Source: Nitrospirillum sp034427435 (GTDB taxonomy: Bacteria > Pseudomonadota > Alphaproteobacteria > Azospirillales > Azospirillaceae). Taken from it: a DNA stretch of 64,000 nucleotides. The notes beneath the pieces were generated by a model that was not told the origin of the DNA, searched no databases, and saw only the letters and a program-made list of their open reading frames with translations. Both the position numbers and the translations under genes were made by a program. This document shows, piece after piece, positions 25,421 through 33,026 of the stretch (position 1 is its first letter; each line of letters begins with the position of its first letter). Location: NCBI RefSeq assembly GCF_034427435.1, contig NZ_JAXQNP010000002.1, positions 1,364,001-1,428,000 of the forward strand. Reading direction: 5' to 3'.

Positions 25421-26776
25421 TCAGCGGCCCTTGGGCATCAGGGCCGACAGGCCCTGGCGCATCAGGCCCTTTTTCCCCAGTTTCTTGAACTTGCGCATCA
25501 TGTCGGCCATGTCCTGGTACTGCTTCAGCAGCCGGTTGACGTCGGCCACCGTGGTCCCGGACCCCAGCGCGATGCGGCGCCGGCGCGATGCGTTCAGCAA
25601 CTTGATGTCGCGGCGCTCCTTCTGGGTCATGGAGGTGATGATCGCCTCCTGACGCTTCAGCATGCGCTCGTCGATGTTGGCCTTGGACAGCTGGTCCTTG
25701 ATCTTGCCCACGCCGGGCAGCATGGACAGCATGCCGCCCATCCCGCCCATCTTCCGGATCTGGCGCAGCTGGGACAGCATGTCATCCAGGTCGAAGTTGC
25801 CCTTTTCCATCTTCGCGGCAAGCTTCTCGGCTTCCTCGCGGTCGATGGTCTCGGCGGCCTTCTCCACCAGGCTGAGCACGTCGCCCATGCCCAGGATGCG
25901 GCCGGCGATGCGGTCGGGGTGGAAGGCCTCCAGCGCGTCGATCTTCTCGCCGGTGCCCAGCAGCTTGATGGGGCGGCCGGTGATCTGGCGCATCGACAGG
26001 GCGGCGCCGCCCCGGGCGTCGCCGTCGATGCGGGTCATGACGATGCCGGTGACGCCGACCTTGTCATTGAAGTTGGTGGCGACGGTGACGGCGTCCTGGC
26101 CGGTCATGGCGTCCACCACCAGCAGGCTTTCCACCGGCTTGGTGACGTCGCGGATGCGCACCACCTCGTCCATCAACTCCTCGTCGATGGCAAGGCGGCC
26201 GGCGGTGTCCAGCATGACGACGTCATAGCCTTCCAGCCGGCCGACGCGCATGGCGCGCTGGGCGATGGTCACCGGGTCTTCGCCGGGAACGATGGGCAGG
26301 GTGGCCACGTCCACTTGCTCACCCAACACCCGCAGCTGTTCCTGGGCGGCCGGGCGTCGCGTGTCCAGCGACGCCATCAGCACCTTCTTCTTCTCGCGGG
26401 TCTTCAGCAGGCGGGCGATCTTGGCGGTGCTGGTGGTCTTGCCCGAGCCCTGCAGGCCCAGCATCAGCACCGGCACCGGCGCCTCGGCGTTGAGGTTGAT
26501 GCCCTCGTTCTGCTCGCCCAGCATCTCGACCAGATGGTCGTGGACGATCTTGATGACCATCTGGCCGGGGGTGATGGAGCGCAGCACCTCCTGACCGACG
26601 GCCTTTTCCTTCACGCCGTTGATGAAGGACTTGACCACGGGCAGGGCCACGTCGGCCTCGAGCAGGGCCACGCGCACCTCGCGCAGCGCAGCACCAACGT
26701 CCTCTTCGGTGAGGGCGCCGCGCCGACGCAGCCGGTCGAAGATGTCGCCGAGCCGTCCTGTCAAGCCGTCAAACAT
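25421..26776 (-). CDS. ffh: Signal recognition particle protein Ffh
   Basis: GTPase that binds 4.5S RNA and signal sequences for co-translational targeting. The 451-residue protein has the N-domain (MFDGLTGRLGDIFDRLRR), G1 GLQGSGKTTSTAKIA, DTRRPAAQEQLRVL, DTAGRLAIDEELM, TRIDGDARGGAAL, and the Met-rich M domain (MGGMGGMLSMLPGVGKI) with the RNA-binding SRRRRIALGSGT. Its receptor FtsY is also in this window at 34351. A candidate small RNA with promoter and terminator lies just upstream on the same strand. Confidence 0.96.
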   Translation of the reverse strand: MFDGLTGRLGDIFDRLRRRGALTEEDVGAALREVRVALLEADVALPVVKSFINGVKEKAVGQEVLRSITPGQMVIKIVHDHLVEMLGEQNEGINLNAEAPVPVLMLGLQGSGKTTSTAKIARLLKTREKKKVLMASLDTRRPAAQEQLRVLGEQVDVATLPIVPGEDPVTIAQRAMRVGRLEGYDVVMLDTAGRLAIDEELMDEVVRIRDVTKPVESLLVVDAMTGQDAVTVATNFNDKVGVTGIVMTRIDGDARGGAALSMRQITGRPIKLLGTGEKIDALEAFHPDRIAGRILGMGDVLSLVEKAAETIDREEAEKLAAKMEKGNFDLDDMLSQLRQIRKMGGMGGMLSMLPGVGKIKDQLSKANIDERMLKRQEAIITSMTQKERRDIKLLNASRRRRIALGSGTTVADVNRLLKQYQDMADMMRKFKKLGKKGLMRQGLSALMPKGR

Positions 26777-26851
26777 AACCCGTCCTGGCCATTGCCGTTC
26801 CGATCTTCACCCGCCCCCCTAGTCCAAGCGTCCGGTCAGGCCCATTTGCCC

Positions 26852-26950
26852 AAACGAAAAGCGCCAGTGCACGAAACTCGTGGACTGGCGTCGCGCCTTG
26901 GCGCGGGGTGCGGTTCGACCCGGTTTCCAAACCGGAACCCGTGGTCGAGG
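26852..26950 (-). ncRNA. Candidate small RNA (~95 nt), three stem-loops
   Basis: Predicted start about 26950, 7 bases past a TAGATA -10 element. The RNA would fold into stem 1 (GGTTC CGGTTT GG AAACCG GGTC GAACC, 26912-26939), stem 2 (CGCGCC AA GGCGCG, 26892-26905) and a terminator stem (26862-26890) followed by CTTTTCGTTTG. It has no plausible reading frame and does not match tRNA or 4.5S RNA. It lies on the ffh strand, ending about 75 bases before the ffh start codon, so it could also be an attenuated ffh leader. Not assigned to a known family. Confidence 0.55.
26855..26890 (-). terminator. Rho-independent terminator of the candidate sRNA
   Basis: Minus strand: CGCCAGT-CCACGA, loop GTT, TCGTG-C-ACTGGCG (one G-G mismatch), then CTTTTCG. 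No minus-strand protein gene lies upstream to need it. Confidence 0.65.
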
Positions 26951-26956
26951 TTGGGC

Positions 26957-26985
26957 TATCTAGCCCGATGGCGGACGTATGTCAA
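26957..26985 (-). promoter_or_regulatory. Sigma-70-type promoter of the candidate sRNA
   Basis: On the minus strand: a perfect TTGACA (-35, 26980-26985), a 17-base spacer and TAGATA (-10, 26957-26962). It is the only exact TTGACA with ideal spacing that I noticed in the intergenic regions. Confidence 0.6.
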
Positions 26986-27304
26986 TGCTTCAGAAGGGCG
27001 GCGAGCCTTGCGGAAAATACGGCGAACGGAGCACCAAGTACGGATCCCGGCGGCGGGGCGCCAATCAAAGCGGTCGATGGCTCATGGCCCGCGCCGAAGC
27101 CCTGTGTCAAAGGCCTGCGGATGTGTGGCAGATCATATGCGGCGTCCGCTATTTCACCTAAAGGCTGGCCTCGTGTGCGCGGGGCCTCTTCCAGCCAGCG
27201 TTTAAGATAAGGTATGAACGGATTATCGGGATAATCTTAGGTTAATCTCACCGCCCCTGGCGGAGATGGATTGCGGGGGAGGACCGGCCCCCGCGGAGGC
27301 GTGT

Positions 27305-28657
27305 ATGTCGATGTCGTCCGGCCGAAATGCCGAACCCGAACGGTCAAGGATGAGCCAGACGGAGTTGCTGGCGATCATTGGCAAGCACCGGGCCTTCCTG
27401 ACGAAGCAGCCCGGCGGTGTGCGGGCCAGCTTCAAGCTGCGTGACCTTTCCCATATGGATCTGTCGGGCCTGAACCTGGCGGAGGCCGATTTCTCGGGCG
27501 CCAAGCTGTTCGGCGCCCGCATGGTCGACTGCGTCCTGACCGGCGCGTCCCTCTATGCCGCCGACCTGCGCCTGGCCAACCTCGAACGCTCGGACCTGCG
27601 TCGGGCCGACCTGCGCGGCGCCTGCCTGCGCGGCGCCGTGCTGAACCAAGCCTCCATGGCCGAAGCCGATCTGCGCGAAGGCACCATCATGCACGTCCGC
27701 AAGGACGGCAGCATCACCCCCCACGAGTTCGACGACGTGCCGGTGCAGACGGAGCTGTCATGCGCCACGGTCGTTGGGGCGGACCTCAGCCGGGCCAAGC
27801 TGTCCAACACCTTCCTGGTGCAGTCGGATCTGACCGATTGCATCATGCGCGGCGCCAAGATGGCGCGCGCCAACCTGACCAACACCAACCTGACCGGCTG
27901 CGACCTGAAGGGCGCCGACCTGACCGGCGCCAACCTGACCGGCGCCAAGCTGCACGGCGCGGATTTGACCGGCGCGGAATTGGGGCTGGCCCGCTTCGCC
28001 GGCGCCCTGATGATGGGTACCATCCTGGACGACAACGCCCGGCGCGCCGAAGAGGTGCTGGAGGGCATACACGCCCCGACGCCGGAGGATGCCGGCCTGG
28101 ATCTGTCCGCCATGCTGGTCCTGCATTCGGAATGGGTGGAGACCGGGGGGCGCGAGGGCGCCCGTGCCGACCTGTCCAGCCTGGACCTGAGCGGCGTGGA
28201 TCTCGGTGGGACGAACCTGTCGGCGGCCCTGCTGCACTGCGCTTGCCTGCGCAAGGCCAGCCTGGTGGGCACGTCGCTGCCCATGGCCGACCTGTCGCTG
28301 GCCGACCTGCGCGACGCCGACCTCAGCCGGGCCGACCTGCGCGGGGCCTCGCTGGAGCGGGCCACCCTCAATGGGGCGCAGCTGGTGCGGGCGGACCTGG
28401 GCCCCGTCTTGATCCAAAGCTCCACCGGCCGGTTGTGGAGCGCCAACCTGCACCGCGCCCGCCTGGACGGCGCCAACCTCACCGGCGCCATGCTGAAGCG
28501 CGCCGTGCTGTCCCAATCCTCGCTGGTGGGGGCGGTGCTGAAGGATGCGGAACTGTCGGACGCCAAGATGGCGGGGGCGGACCTGCGCGATGTCGACCTT
28601 GCCGAGGCGGACCTGGACGGGGCCGACTTGGCGGATGCGGTCGGCATGGTTCACTGA
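27305..28657 (+). CDS. Pentapeptide-repeat protein, first of two paralogues
   Basis: A 450-residue protein made mostly of A(D/N)Lxx pentapeptide repeats, which form a right-handed quadrilateral beta-helix. A short non-repeat N-terminus leads into a cap-like segment (KHRAFLTKQPGGVRASFKLRDL), then repeats, an interruption (EGTIMHVRKDGSITPHEFDD), more repeats, then a second cap-like segment (HSEWVETGGREGARADLSSLDL) and a final repeat block. No signal peptide or catalytic domain is seen, so it is probably cytosolic. The function is unknown. GGAGG lies 6 bases before ATG 27305; in-frame ATGs at 27311 and 27350 are alternatives. The paralogue is at 55276-56568. Confidence 0.85.
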   Translation: MSMSSGRNAEPERSRMSQTELLAIIGKHRAFLTKQPGGVRASFKLRDLSHMDLSGLNLAEADFSGAKLFGARMVDCVLTGASLYAADLRLANLERSDLRRADLRGACLRGAVLNQASMAEADLREGTIMHVRKDGSITPHEFDDVPVQTELSCATVVGADLSRAKLSNTFLVQSDLTDCIMRGAKMARANLTNTNLTGCDLKGADLTGANLTGAKLHGADLTGAELGLARFAGALMMGTILDDNARRAEEVLEGIHAPTPEDAGLDLSAMLVLHSEWVETGGREGARADLSSLDLSGVDLGGTNLSAALLHCACLRKASLVGTSLPMADLSLADLRDADLSRADLRGASLERATLNGAQLVRADLGPVLIQSSTGRLWSANLHRARLDGANLTGAMLKRAVLSQSSLVGAVLKDAELSDAKMAGADLRDVDLAEADLDGADLADAVGMVH

Positions 28658-28783
28658 TCCTGCGCCCAATCATCCGCTCCCATTGGCCCCGCTCCGGTGG
28701 TCGCGGCCTAGTTTCGCCCTAATTTCCTGGCAAATCTGTCGCACGATTCCCGCCGCCCGCCTTTCCCTGCCTGACGGACGCCC

Positions 28784-30469
28784 ATGCTGTTGCCCACACA
28801 AGACCGCCCTGTCCGCCGCCTCACGCTCGGCCTGCTGGTGGCCGGCCCCTTCCTGTTCGGCCTGTGGGCCGTGCTTCTGGGCCAGGACGGCAACTGGGAC
28901 CTGCGCAACTATCACTGGTACAACGCCTACGCCTTCCTGACCGGGCGCTGGGGCATGGACGTGGCGCCGGCGCAGGTGGCCAGCTTCTACAACCCCACCC
29001 TGGACCTGCCCTTTTTCCTGGCGGCCCAGGTCTTGCCGGCCCGGGTGGTGGAATTCCTGCTGGGCAGCATCCAGGGCGCCAACCTGGTTCTGCTGTACGG
29101 TCTGGCCTGGGCGGTGCAGCGGCCGGTGACGCCGGAGCGGCGGCGCGCCCTGGTGGCCCTGGCCGTGGCGGTGTGCGGCATGGTGGGCGGTGGCCAGGTG
29201 GGCCTGCTGGGCACCACCTTCTATGACAACGTCATCAGCCTGTTCGTGCTGGGCGGCATGCTGGTCGCCATCGGTGGGAATGGCGCGGCCTGGGATGGCC
29301 CCAACGGCCCCGCCTTCCGCCGTGTGGCGCTGGCGGGATTGCTGGTGGGCAGCGGCGTGGGGCTGAAGCAGCCCACCATCGTCTTCGCCGTGGGCACCTG
29401 CGCCGCCTTCCTGCTGGCCGGTGGCGCGCCGTGGCGCCGCCTGTTCCTGTCCTTCTTCTTCGGGCTGGGCGTGCTGGCCGGCATGGCCCTCTTTTCCGGC
29501 CACTGGATGTGGTTCCTGTGGAGCCATTTCCAGAACCCGCTGTTCCCCTATTTCAACAACGTCTTCCATTCCCCCTGGGGCACGCCCGATCCCTACCGGG
29601 ACGACAAGTTCATCCCCAAGGGGGCCTTGGCCGCCGCCGTGTTCCCCTTCGCCTGGGCACGGGACCCCAAGCTGGTGGGCGAGATCATTTTCCGGGATTA
29701 CCGGGTGCTGGCGGCCTATGTCGTGCTGGTGCTGACGGGGGCCGTGGCCCTGGTCCGCTGGGCGCGGGGGCTGTACGCCGTCCAGGCCCCCGTGGTGGAC
29801 ACCACGGGCCATGCCCGCGCCCGGCGCTATCTGCTGCTGGCGGGCGCCCTGAGCTACCTGGTGTGGCTGAAGCTGTTCGCCATCTACCGCTATCTCATCC
29901 CGCTGGAGATGCTGGCGCCGGTGCTGATCCTGGCGGCCGTGTCGCTGTGGCCGGCCCCGGCCCGCGCGCGGGGGGCCGTCATCGCCCTGCTGTTGCTGGC
30001 GCTGGCCGCCACCGGCCAGTCGGGCACCTGGGCCCGCGTGCCCTGGGGCGACCGCCCCTTCGACGCCAAGGTGTCGGAGGTGCAGGCGCCCGCCGTCCCC
30101 CGGCCGGACCATACCGTCATCCTGATGACGGGCTATGCCCCCACCAGTTTCCTCATTCCGGGATTCCCGCCGCAGATCCCGTTCCTGAGGGTGCAGAGCT
30201 ATTTCATCCACCCCGACCAGGGCGACATCCTGCTGAACCGGCAGATGCGCCAGCGCATCGACCAGGGCATCGCCAACGGGGATGACTTCTACCTGCTGGT
30301 GGCGCATTGGGAGACGTGGACCATAGACCAGATTTTGCCACGCTATGGCCTCAAGGGCGCCGGGGAACCCTGTCAGCCTGTGACCTCGACCTTGGACGAG
30401 CCCATGCTGTTGTGCCGCATCGTACCGCTGCAACCGGCGGCGGCCCGTGATATGAACCCCGTCAACTGA
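28784..30469 (+). CDS. Polytopic membrane protein, probable GT-C-type glycosyltransferase
   Basis: A 561-residue protein with about ten hydrophobic spans (first LTLGLLVAGPFLFGLWAVLL). An acidic loop after the first span (GQDGNWDLRNYHWYNAYAFL) contains Asp residues in the place where GT-C transferases keep their catalytic acid, and the C-terminal 130 residues form a soluble domain. It precedes a GT2 enzyme and a GtrA flippase by 25 bases on the same strand, so it is the likely transferase using the lipid-linked sugar (inference). I do not recognise the exact family. Confidence 0.6.
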   Translation: MLLPTQDRPVRRLTLGLLVAGPFLFGLWAVLLGQDGNWDLRNYHWYNAYAFLTGRWGMDVAPAQVASFYNPTLDLPFFLAAQVLPARVVEFLLGSIQGANLVLLYGLAWAVQRPVTPERRRALVALAVAVCGMVGGGQVGLLGTTFYDNVISLFVLGGMLVAIGGNGAAWDGPNGPAFRRVALAGLLVGSGVGLKQPTIVFAVGTCAAFLLAGGAPWRRLFLSFFFGLGVLAGMALFSGHWMWFLWSHFQNPLFPYFNNVFHSPWGTPDPYRDDKFIPKGALAAAVFPFAWARDPKLVGEIIFRDYRVLAAYVVLVLTGAVALVRWARGLYAVQAPVVDTTGHARARRYLLLAGALSYLVWLKLFAIYRYLIPLEMLAPVLILAAVSLWPAPARARGAVIALLLLALAATGQSGTWARVPWGDRPFDAKVSEVQAPAVPRPDHTVILMTGYAPTSFLIPGFPPQIPFLRVQSYFIHPDQGDILLNRQMRQRIDQGIANGDDFYLLVAHWETWTIDQILPRYGLKGAGEPCQPVTSTLDEPMLLCRIVPLQPAAARDMNPVN

Positions 30470-30494
30470 CGCCTATTTTCGAGGATTCCCCGCG

Positions 30495-31472
30495 ATGGTA
30501 GACACCACCGCCTTCACTCCGGACGCCGCGCGCCGCCCCACCGTGGCCGTCCTGGTGCCCTGCTATAACGAGGAAGCCGCCATCGCCAAGGTGGTCGCCG
30601 ATTTCAAGGCGGCCCTGCCCGACGCCACCGTCTACGTCTATGACAACAACTCCAAGGACCGGACGGTGGAGGTGGCGCGCGCCGCCGGTGCCGTCGTGCG
30701 GACCGAGCCGCTGCAGGGCAAGGGCAATGTGGTGCGCCGCATGTTCGCCGACATCGAGGCGGACGTGTACGTGATGGTCGACGGCGACGACACCTATCAC
30801 GCCGCCAGCGCCCCGGCCCTGGTCAACCGGCTGGTGACCGAGCAGTTGGACATGGTGAACGGCGCCCGCGTGACGGAGATCGAGGCGGCCTACCGCCCCG
30901 GCCATCGGTTCGGCAACCTGTTGCTGACGGGCCTGGTGACCTTCATTTTCGGCAAGCGCACCAACGACATGTTGTCGGGCTACCGCGTCTTCTCCCGCCG
31001 CTTCGTCAAGTCCTTCCCGGCGCTGGCCGGCGGCTTCGAGACGGAGACGGAGCTGACGGTGCATGCGCTGGAGCTGCGCATGCCCATCGCGGAGGTGGAG
31101 ACCCCCTATAAGGACCGGCCGCCCGGGTCGGTCAGCAAGCTGTCCACCTACAAGGACGGCATGCGCATCCTGTGGATGATCACCAAGCTGGTGAAGGAGG
31201 AACGGCCCATGCTGTTCTTCGGCATTGCCGCCCTCCTGTTCGCCCTGCTGTCGGTCATTCTGGGCATTCCCATCTTCGTCACCTTCGTGGAGACGGGCCT
31301 GGTGCCCCGCCTGCCCACGGCGGTGCTGGCCACCGGCCTCATGATCCTGGCCTTCCTGTCGCTGACCTGCGGCCTGATCCTGGACACGGTGACCCGTGGC
31401 CGGCGGGAGATGAAGCGCTTGCGCTACCTGGAAATCCCCGCGCCGGATTTCGCCCCGCTGGGCCGGGGCTGA
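30495..31472 (+). CDS. Glycosyltransferase family 2, dolichyl/undecaprenyl-phosphate sugar synthase-like
   Basis: Transfers a sugar from a nucleotide donor to polyprenyl phosphate at the inner face of the membrane. The 325-residue protein has VAVLVPCYNEEAAIAKVVAD, the DGDD metal/donor site (VDGDDTYH, about residue 97), DMLSGYRVFSRRFVK and two C-terminal membrane spans (FFGIAALLFALLSVILGIPI; LMILAFLSLTCGLILD). It is similar in layout to GtrB and dolichol-phosphate mannose synthases. It stands between the GT-C-like protein and GtrA, spaced 25 and 6 bases. Confidence 0.85.
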   Translation: MVDTTAFTPDAARRPTVAVLVPCYNEEAAIAKVVADFKAALPDATVYVYDNNSKDRTVEVARAAGAVVRTEPLQGKGNVVRRMFADIEADVYVMVDGDDTYHAASAPALVNRLVTEQLDMVNGARVTEIEAAYRPGHRFGNLLLTGLVTFIFGKRTNDMLSGYRVFSRRFVKSFPALAGGFETETELTVHALELRMPIAEVETPYKDRPPGSVSKLSTYKDGMRILWMITKLVKEERPMLFFGIAALLFALLSVILGIPIFVTFVETGLVPRLPTAVLATGLMILAFLSLTCGLILDTVTRGRREMKRLRYLEIPAPDFAPLGRG

Positions 31473-31478
31473 GCGGCG

Positions 31479-31958
31479 GTGACGCATCAGCCTGAGGGCC
31501 AGCCCCCTTCCGGCAACCCGAAGCAGGTGAAGGCGGAGGTCATGTCCTTCGCCCTCATCGGCGTGGCGGGCCTGCTCGTGGACATGGGCGCCTTGTGGGT
31601 GGCCATGAACCCGCTGGGCTTGGACAAGCACAGTGCGGGTTTCTTCTCCTACTTCGTGGCGGCCACCTTCACCTGGTGGATGAACCGGCGGTTCACCTTC
31701 ACCGGCGCCAGCCGGCGGCGGGCCTTGCACCAGTGGGCCAAGTTCCTGGCGGCCAACGCCGTGGGCGGCGTGGTCAACCTGTCGGTCTACAACCTCATCG
31801 TCTGGCTGGACGCGCCGGCCTTCGCCGTCGCCCTGCTGCCCTGGCTGCCCGCGCTGTGGCCCTATGGCGCCAAGGGTGCGGGTTCCCTGGCCGGCATGGG
31901 CTTCAACTTCGTCCTGTCCAAGATGCTGGTGTTCGGCCACAAGGCGCCCAGGGCCTGA
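31479..31958 (+). CDS. GtrA-family membrane protein (putative polyprenyl-phosphate-sugar flippase)
   Basis: A 159-residue protein with four membrane spans and the GtrA marks FALIGVAGLLVDMGALWV, AATFTWWMNRRFTF and GMGFNFVLSKMLVF. GtrA proteins are thought to flip polyprenyl-phosphate sugars made by the adjacent GT2 enzyme. The start is GTG 31479, 6 bases after the GT2 stop. It completes the cassette; a structured repeat lies 40 bases after its stop codon. Confidence 0.88.
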   Translation: MTHQPEGQPPSGNPKQVKAEVMSFALIGVAGLLVDMGALWVAMNPLGLDKHSAGFFSYFVAATFTWWMNRRFTFTGASRRRALHQWAKFLAANAVGGVVNLSVYNLIVWLDAPAFAVALLPWLPALWPYGAKGAGSLAGMGFNFVLSKMLVFGHKAPRA

Positions 31959-31997
31959 AGTGAAACGACCAAGCGGCATGAGCGTGCTCATGCCGTA

Positions 31998-32090
31998 GGC
32001 CGCGACCGCGGCCGCCGGAGGTTTCCGGGGAACGAAGTGGACTGGAAGCCGAGGACAGCCAAGGGGCGCATGCCCCGCCGGCGCTTGAGG
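31998..32090 (+). repeat. Dispersed structured repeat, copy A
   Basis: About 93 bases between gtrA and dapF, homologous to 61406-61500. It consists of three hairpins: GGCCGCG-AC-CGCGGCC, CCGGA-GGTT-TCCGG and GGGGCG-CA-TGCCCC, with the shared single-stranded stretch GTGGACTGGAAGC between them and a shared end (CCGGCGC-TTGAGG). See copy B for compensatory differences. Confidence 0.75.
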
Positions 32091-32180
32091 CAGATAAACG
32101 AGGCACACCAAACCAACAAGCCGGCCCTGCCGGGCACGCCCATGGACAGGGGGCGGATCGTCGCCATATAACCGGGCATC

Positions 32181-33026
32181 ATGGCGCGCCGGTTTCTCAA
32201 GATGCACGGGCTGGGCAACGACTTCGTCGTTCTGGATGCCCGCACCACCCCCCTGTCCTTGACGGGCGCGCAGGCGCGCGTCCTGGCCGACCGCCGCTTC
32301 GGTGTCGGCTGCGACCAGATCATCATCCTGGAACCGCCGCAATCGGCCGGCGCCGATGTCTTCATGCGCATCCTGAACCCGGACGGCAGCGAGTCCGGCG
32401 CCTGCGGCAACGCCACGCGCTGCGTCGCCTCGCTGGTCGCGGCCGAAGGGGCCGGACGCGACCGTCTGACGGTGGAAACCATCAGCGGCCTGCTGCCCGC
32501 GGTCCGCCACGCCGATGGTCTGGTGACGGTGGACATGGGGCCCGCCCGCCTGGACTGGGGCCAGATTCCGCTGGCCGAGCCCGCCGACACCCTGGCGCTG
32601 GACGTGGCCGCCGGCCCGCTGTCCAGCCCCTGCGCCGTCAACATGGGCAACCCCCACGCCGTGTTCTTCGTCGACGATGCGGAGGCGGTGGATCTTCCCC
32701 AATGGGGACCGCAGCTGGAACACCACACCGCCTTCCCGGAGCGCGCCAATATCGAGGTCGCGACCGTCGTGGCGCCCGGCCGGGTGCGCATGCGGGTGTG
32801 GGAACGCGGTGCCGGTATCACCTTGGCCTGTGGGTCCGGCGCCTGCGCCACCCTGGTGGCCGCCGCCCGGCGGGGCTTGACCGGACGCAAGGCTGACATC
32901 GTCATGGATGGCGGCACCCTGACCATCGAGTGGCGCGAGGATGGCCATGTGCTGATGACCGGGCCGGTGGCCACGGCCTTCAGTGGCGAGTTGGATGACG
33001 CCTTGCTGGCGGGCGCCGGGCGATGA
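32181..33026 (+). CDS. dapF: Diaminopimelate epimerase
   Basis: Converts LL- to meso-diaminopimelate for lysine and peptidoglycan. The 281-residue protein has KMHGLGNDFVVLD, the two catalytic Cys in ESGACGNATRC (about residue 75) and LACGSGACATLV (about residue 218), GNPHAVFF, and the closing EWREDGHVLMTGPV. Start ATG 32181. It overlaps mtaB by 4 bases (ATGA at 33023), the usual alphaproteobacterial dapF-mtaB-ftsY order. Confidence 0.95.
   Translation: MARRFLKMHGLGNDFVVLDARTTPLSLTGAQARVLADRRFGVGCDQIIILEPPQSAGADVFMRILNPDGSESGACGNATRCVASLVAAEGAGRDRLTVETISGLLPAVRHADGLVTVDMGPARLDWGQIPLAEPADTLALDVAAGPLSSPCAVNMGNPHAVFFVDDAEAVDLPQWGPQLEHHTAFPERANIEVATVVAPGRVRMRVWERGAGITLACGSGACATLVAAARRGLTGRKADIVMDGGTLTIEWREDGHVLMTGPVATAFSGELDDALLAGAGR

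Larger units (their letters stand above)
26777..27304. other. 528-base region upstream of ffh holding a candidate sRNA and the leader of the pentapeptide gene
   Basis: No protein gene is convincing here. On the minus strand 26852-26985 carries a promoter, three stem-loops and a terminator (listed separately). On the right side, an inverted repeat GATTAT-CGGG-ATAATC at 27221-27236 sits in a locally A/T-rich patch 69 bases before the pentapeptide-protein start. No tRNA or 4.5S RNA signature is present. Confidence 0.5.

Noticed and set aside
26905..26945. tRNA-like GGTTCGA sequence upstream of ffh
   Set aside because: The flanking bases do not form a T-arm and no acceptor or anticodon arm can be built; it is part of the first stem of the candidate sRNA.
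26852..26950. 4.5S (SRP) RNA gene, tempting because it lies next to ffh
   Set aside because: The conserved GGTCAGG...CCGGAAGGAAGCAGCC core is absent.
27400..28650. Quasi-periodic 15-base pattern that could be read as a DNA tandem repeat
   Set aside because: It is explained by pentapeptide codons in an intact gene; the units are not identical at DNA level.
30462..32948. Long minus-strand open frame opposite the glycosylation cassette and dapF
   Set aside because: Translation is compositionally biased and the opposite strand carries clear genes.
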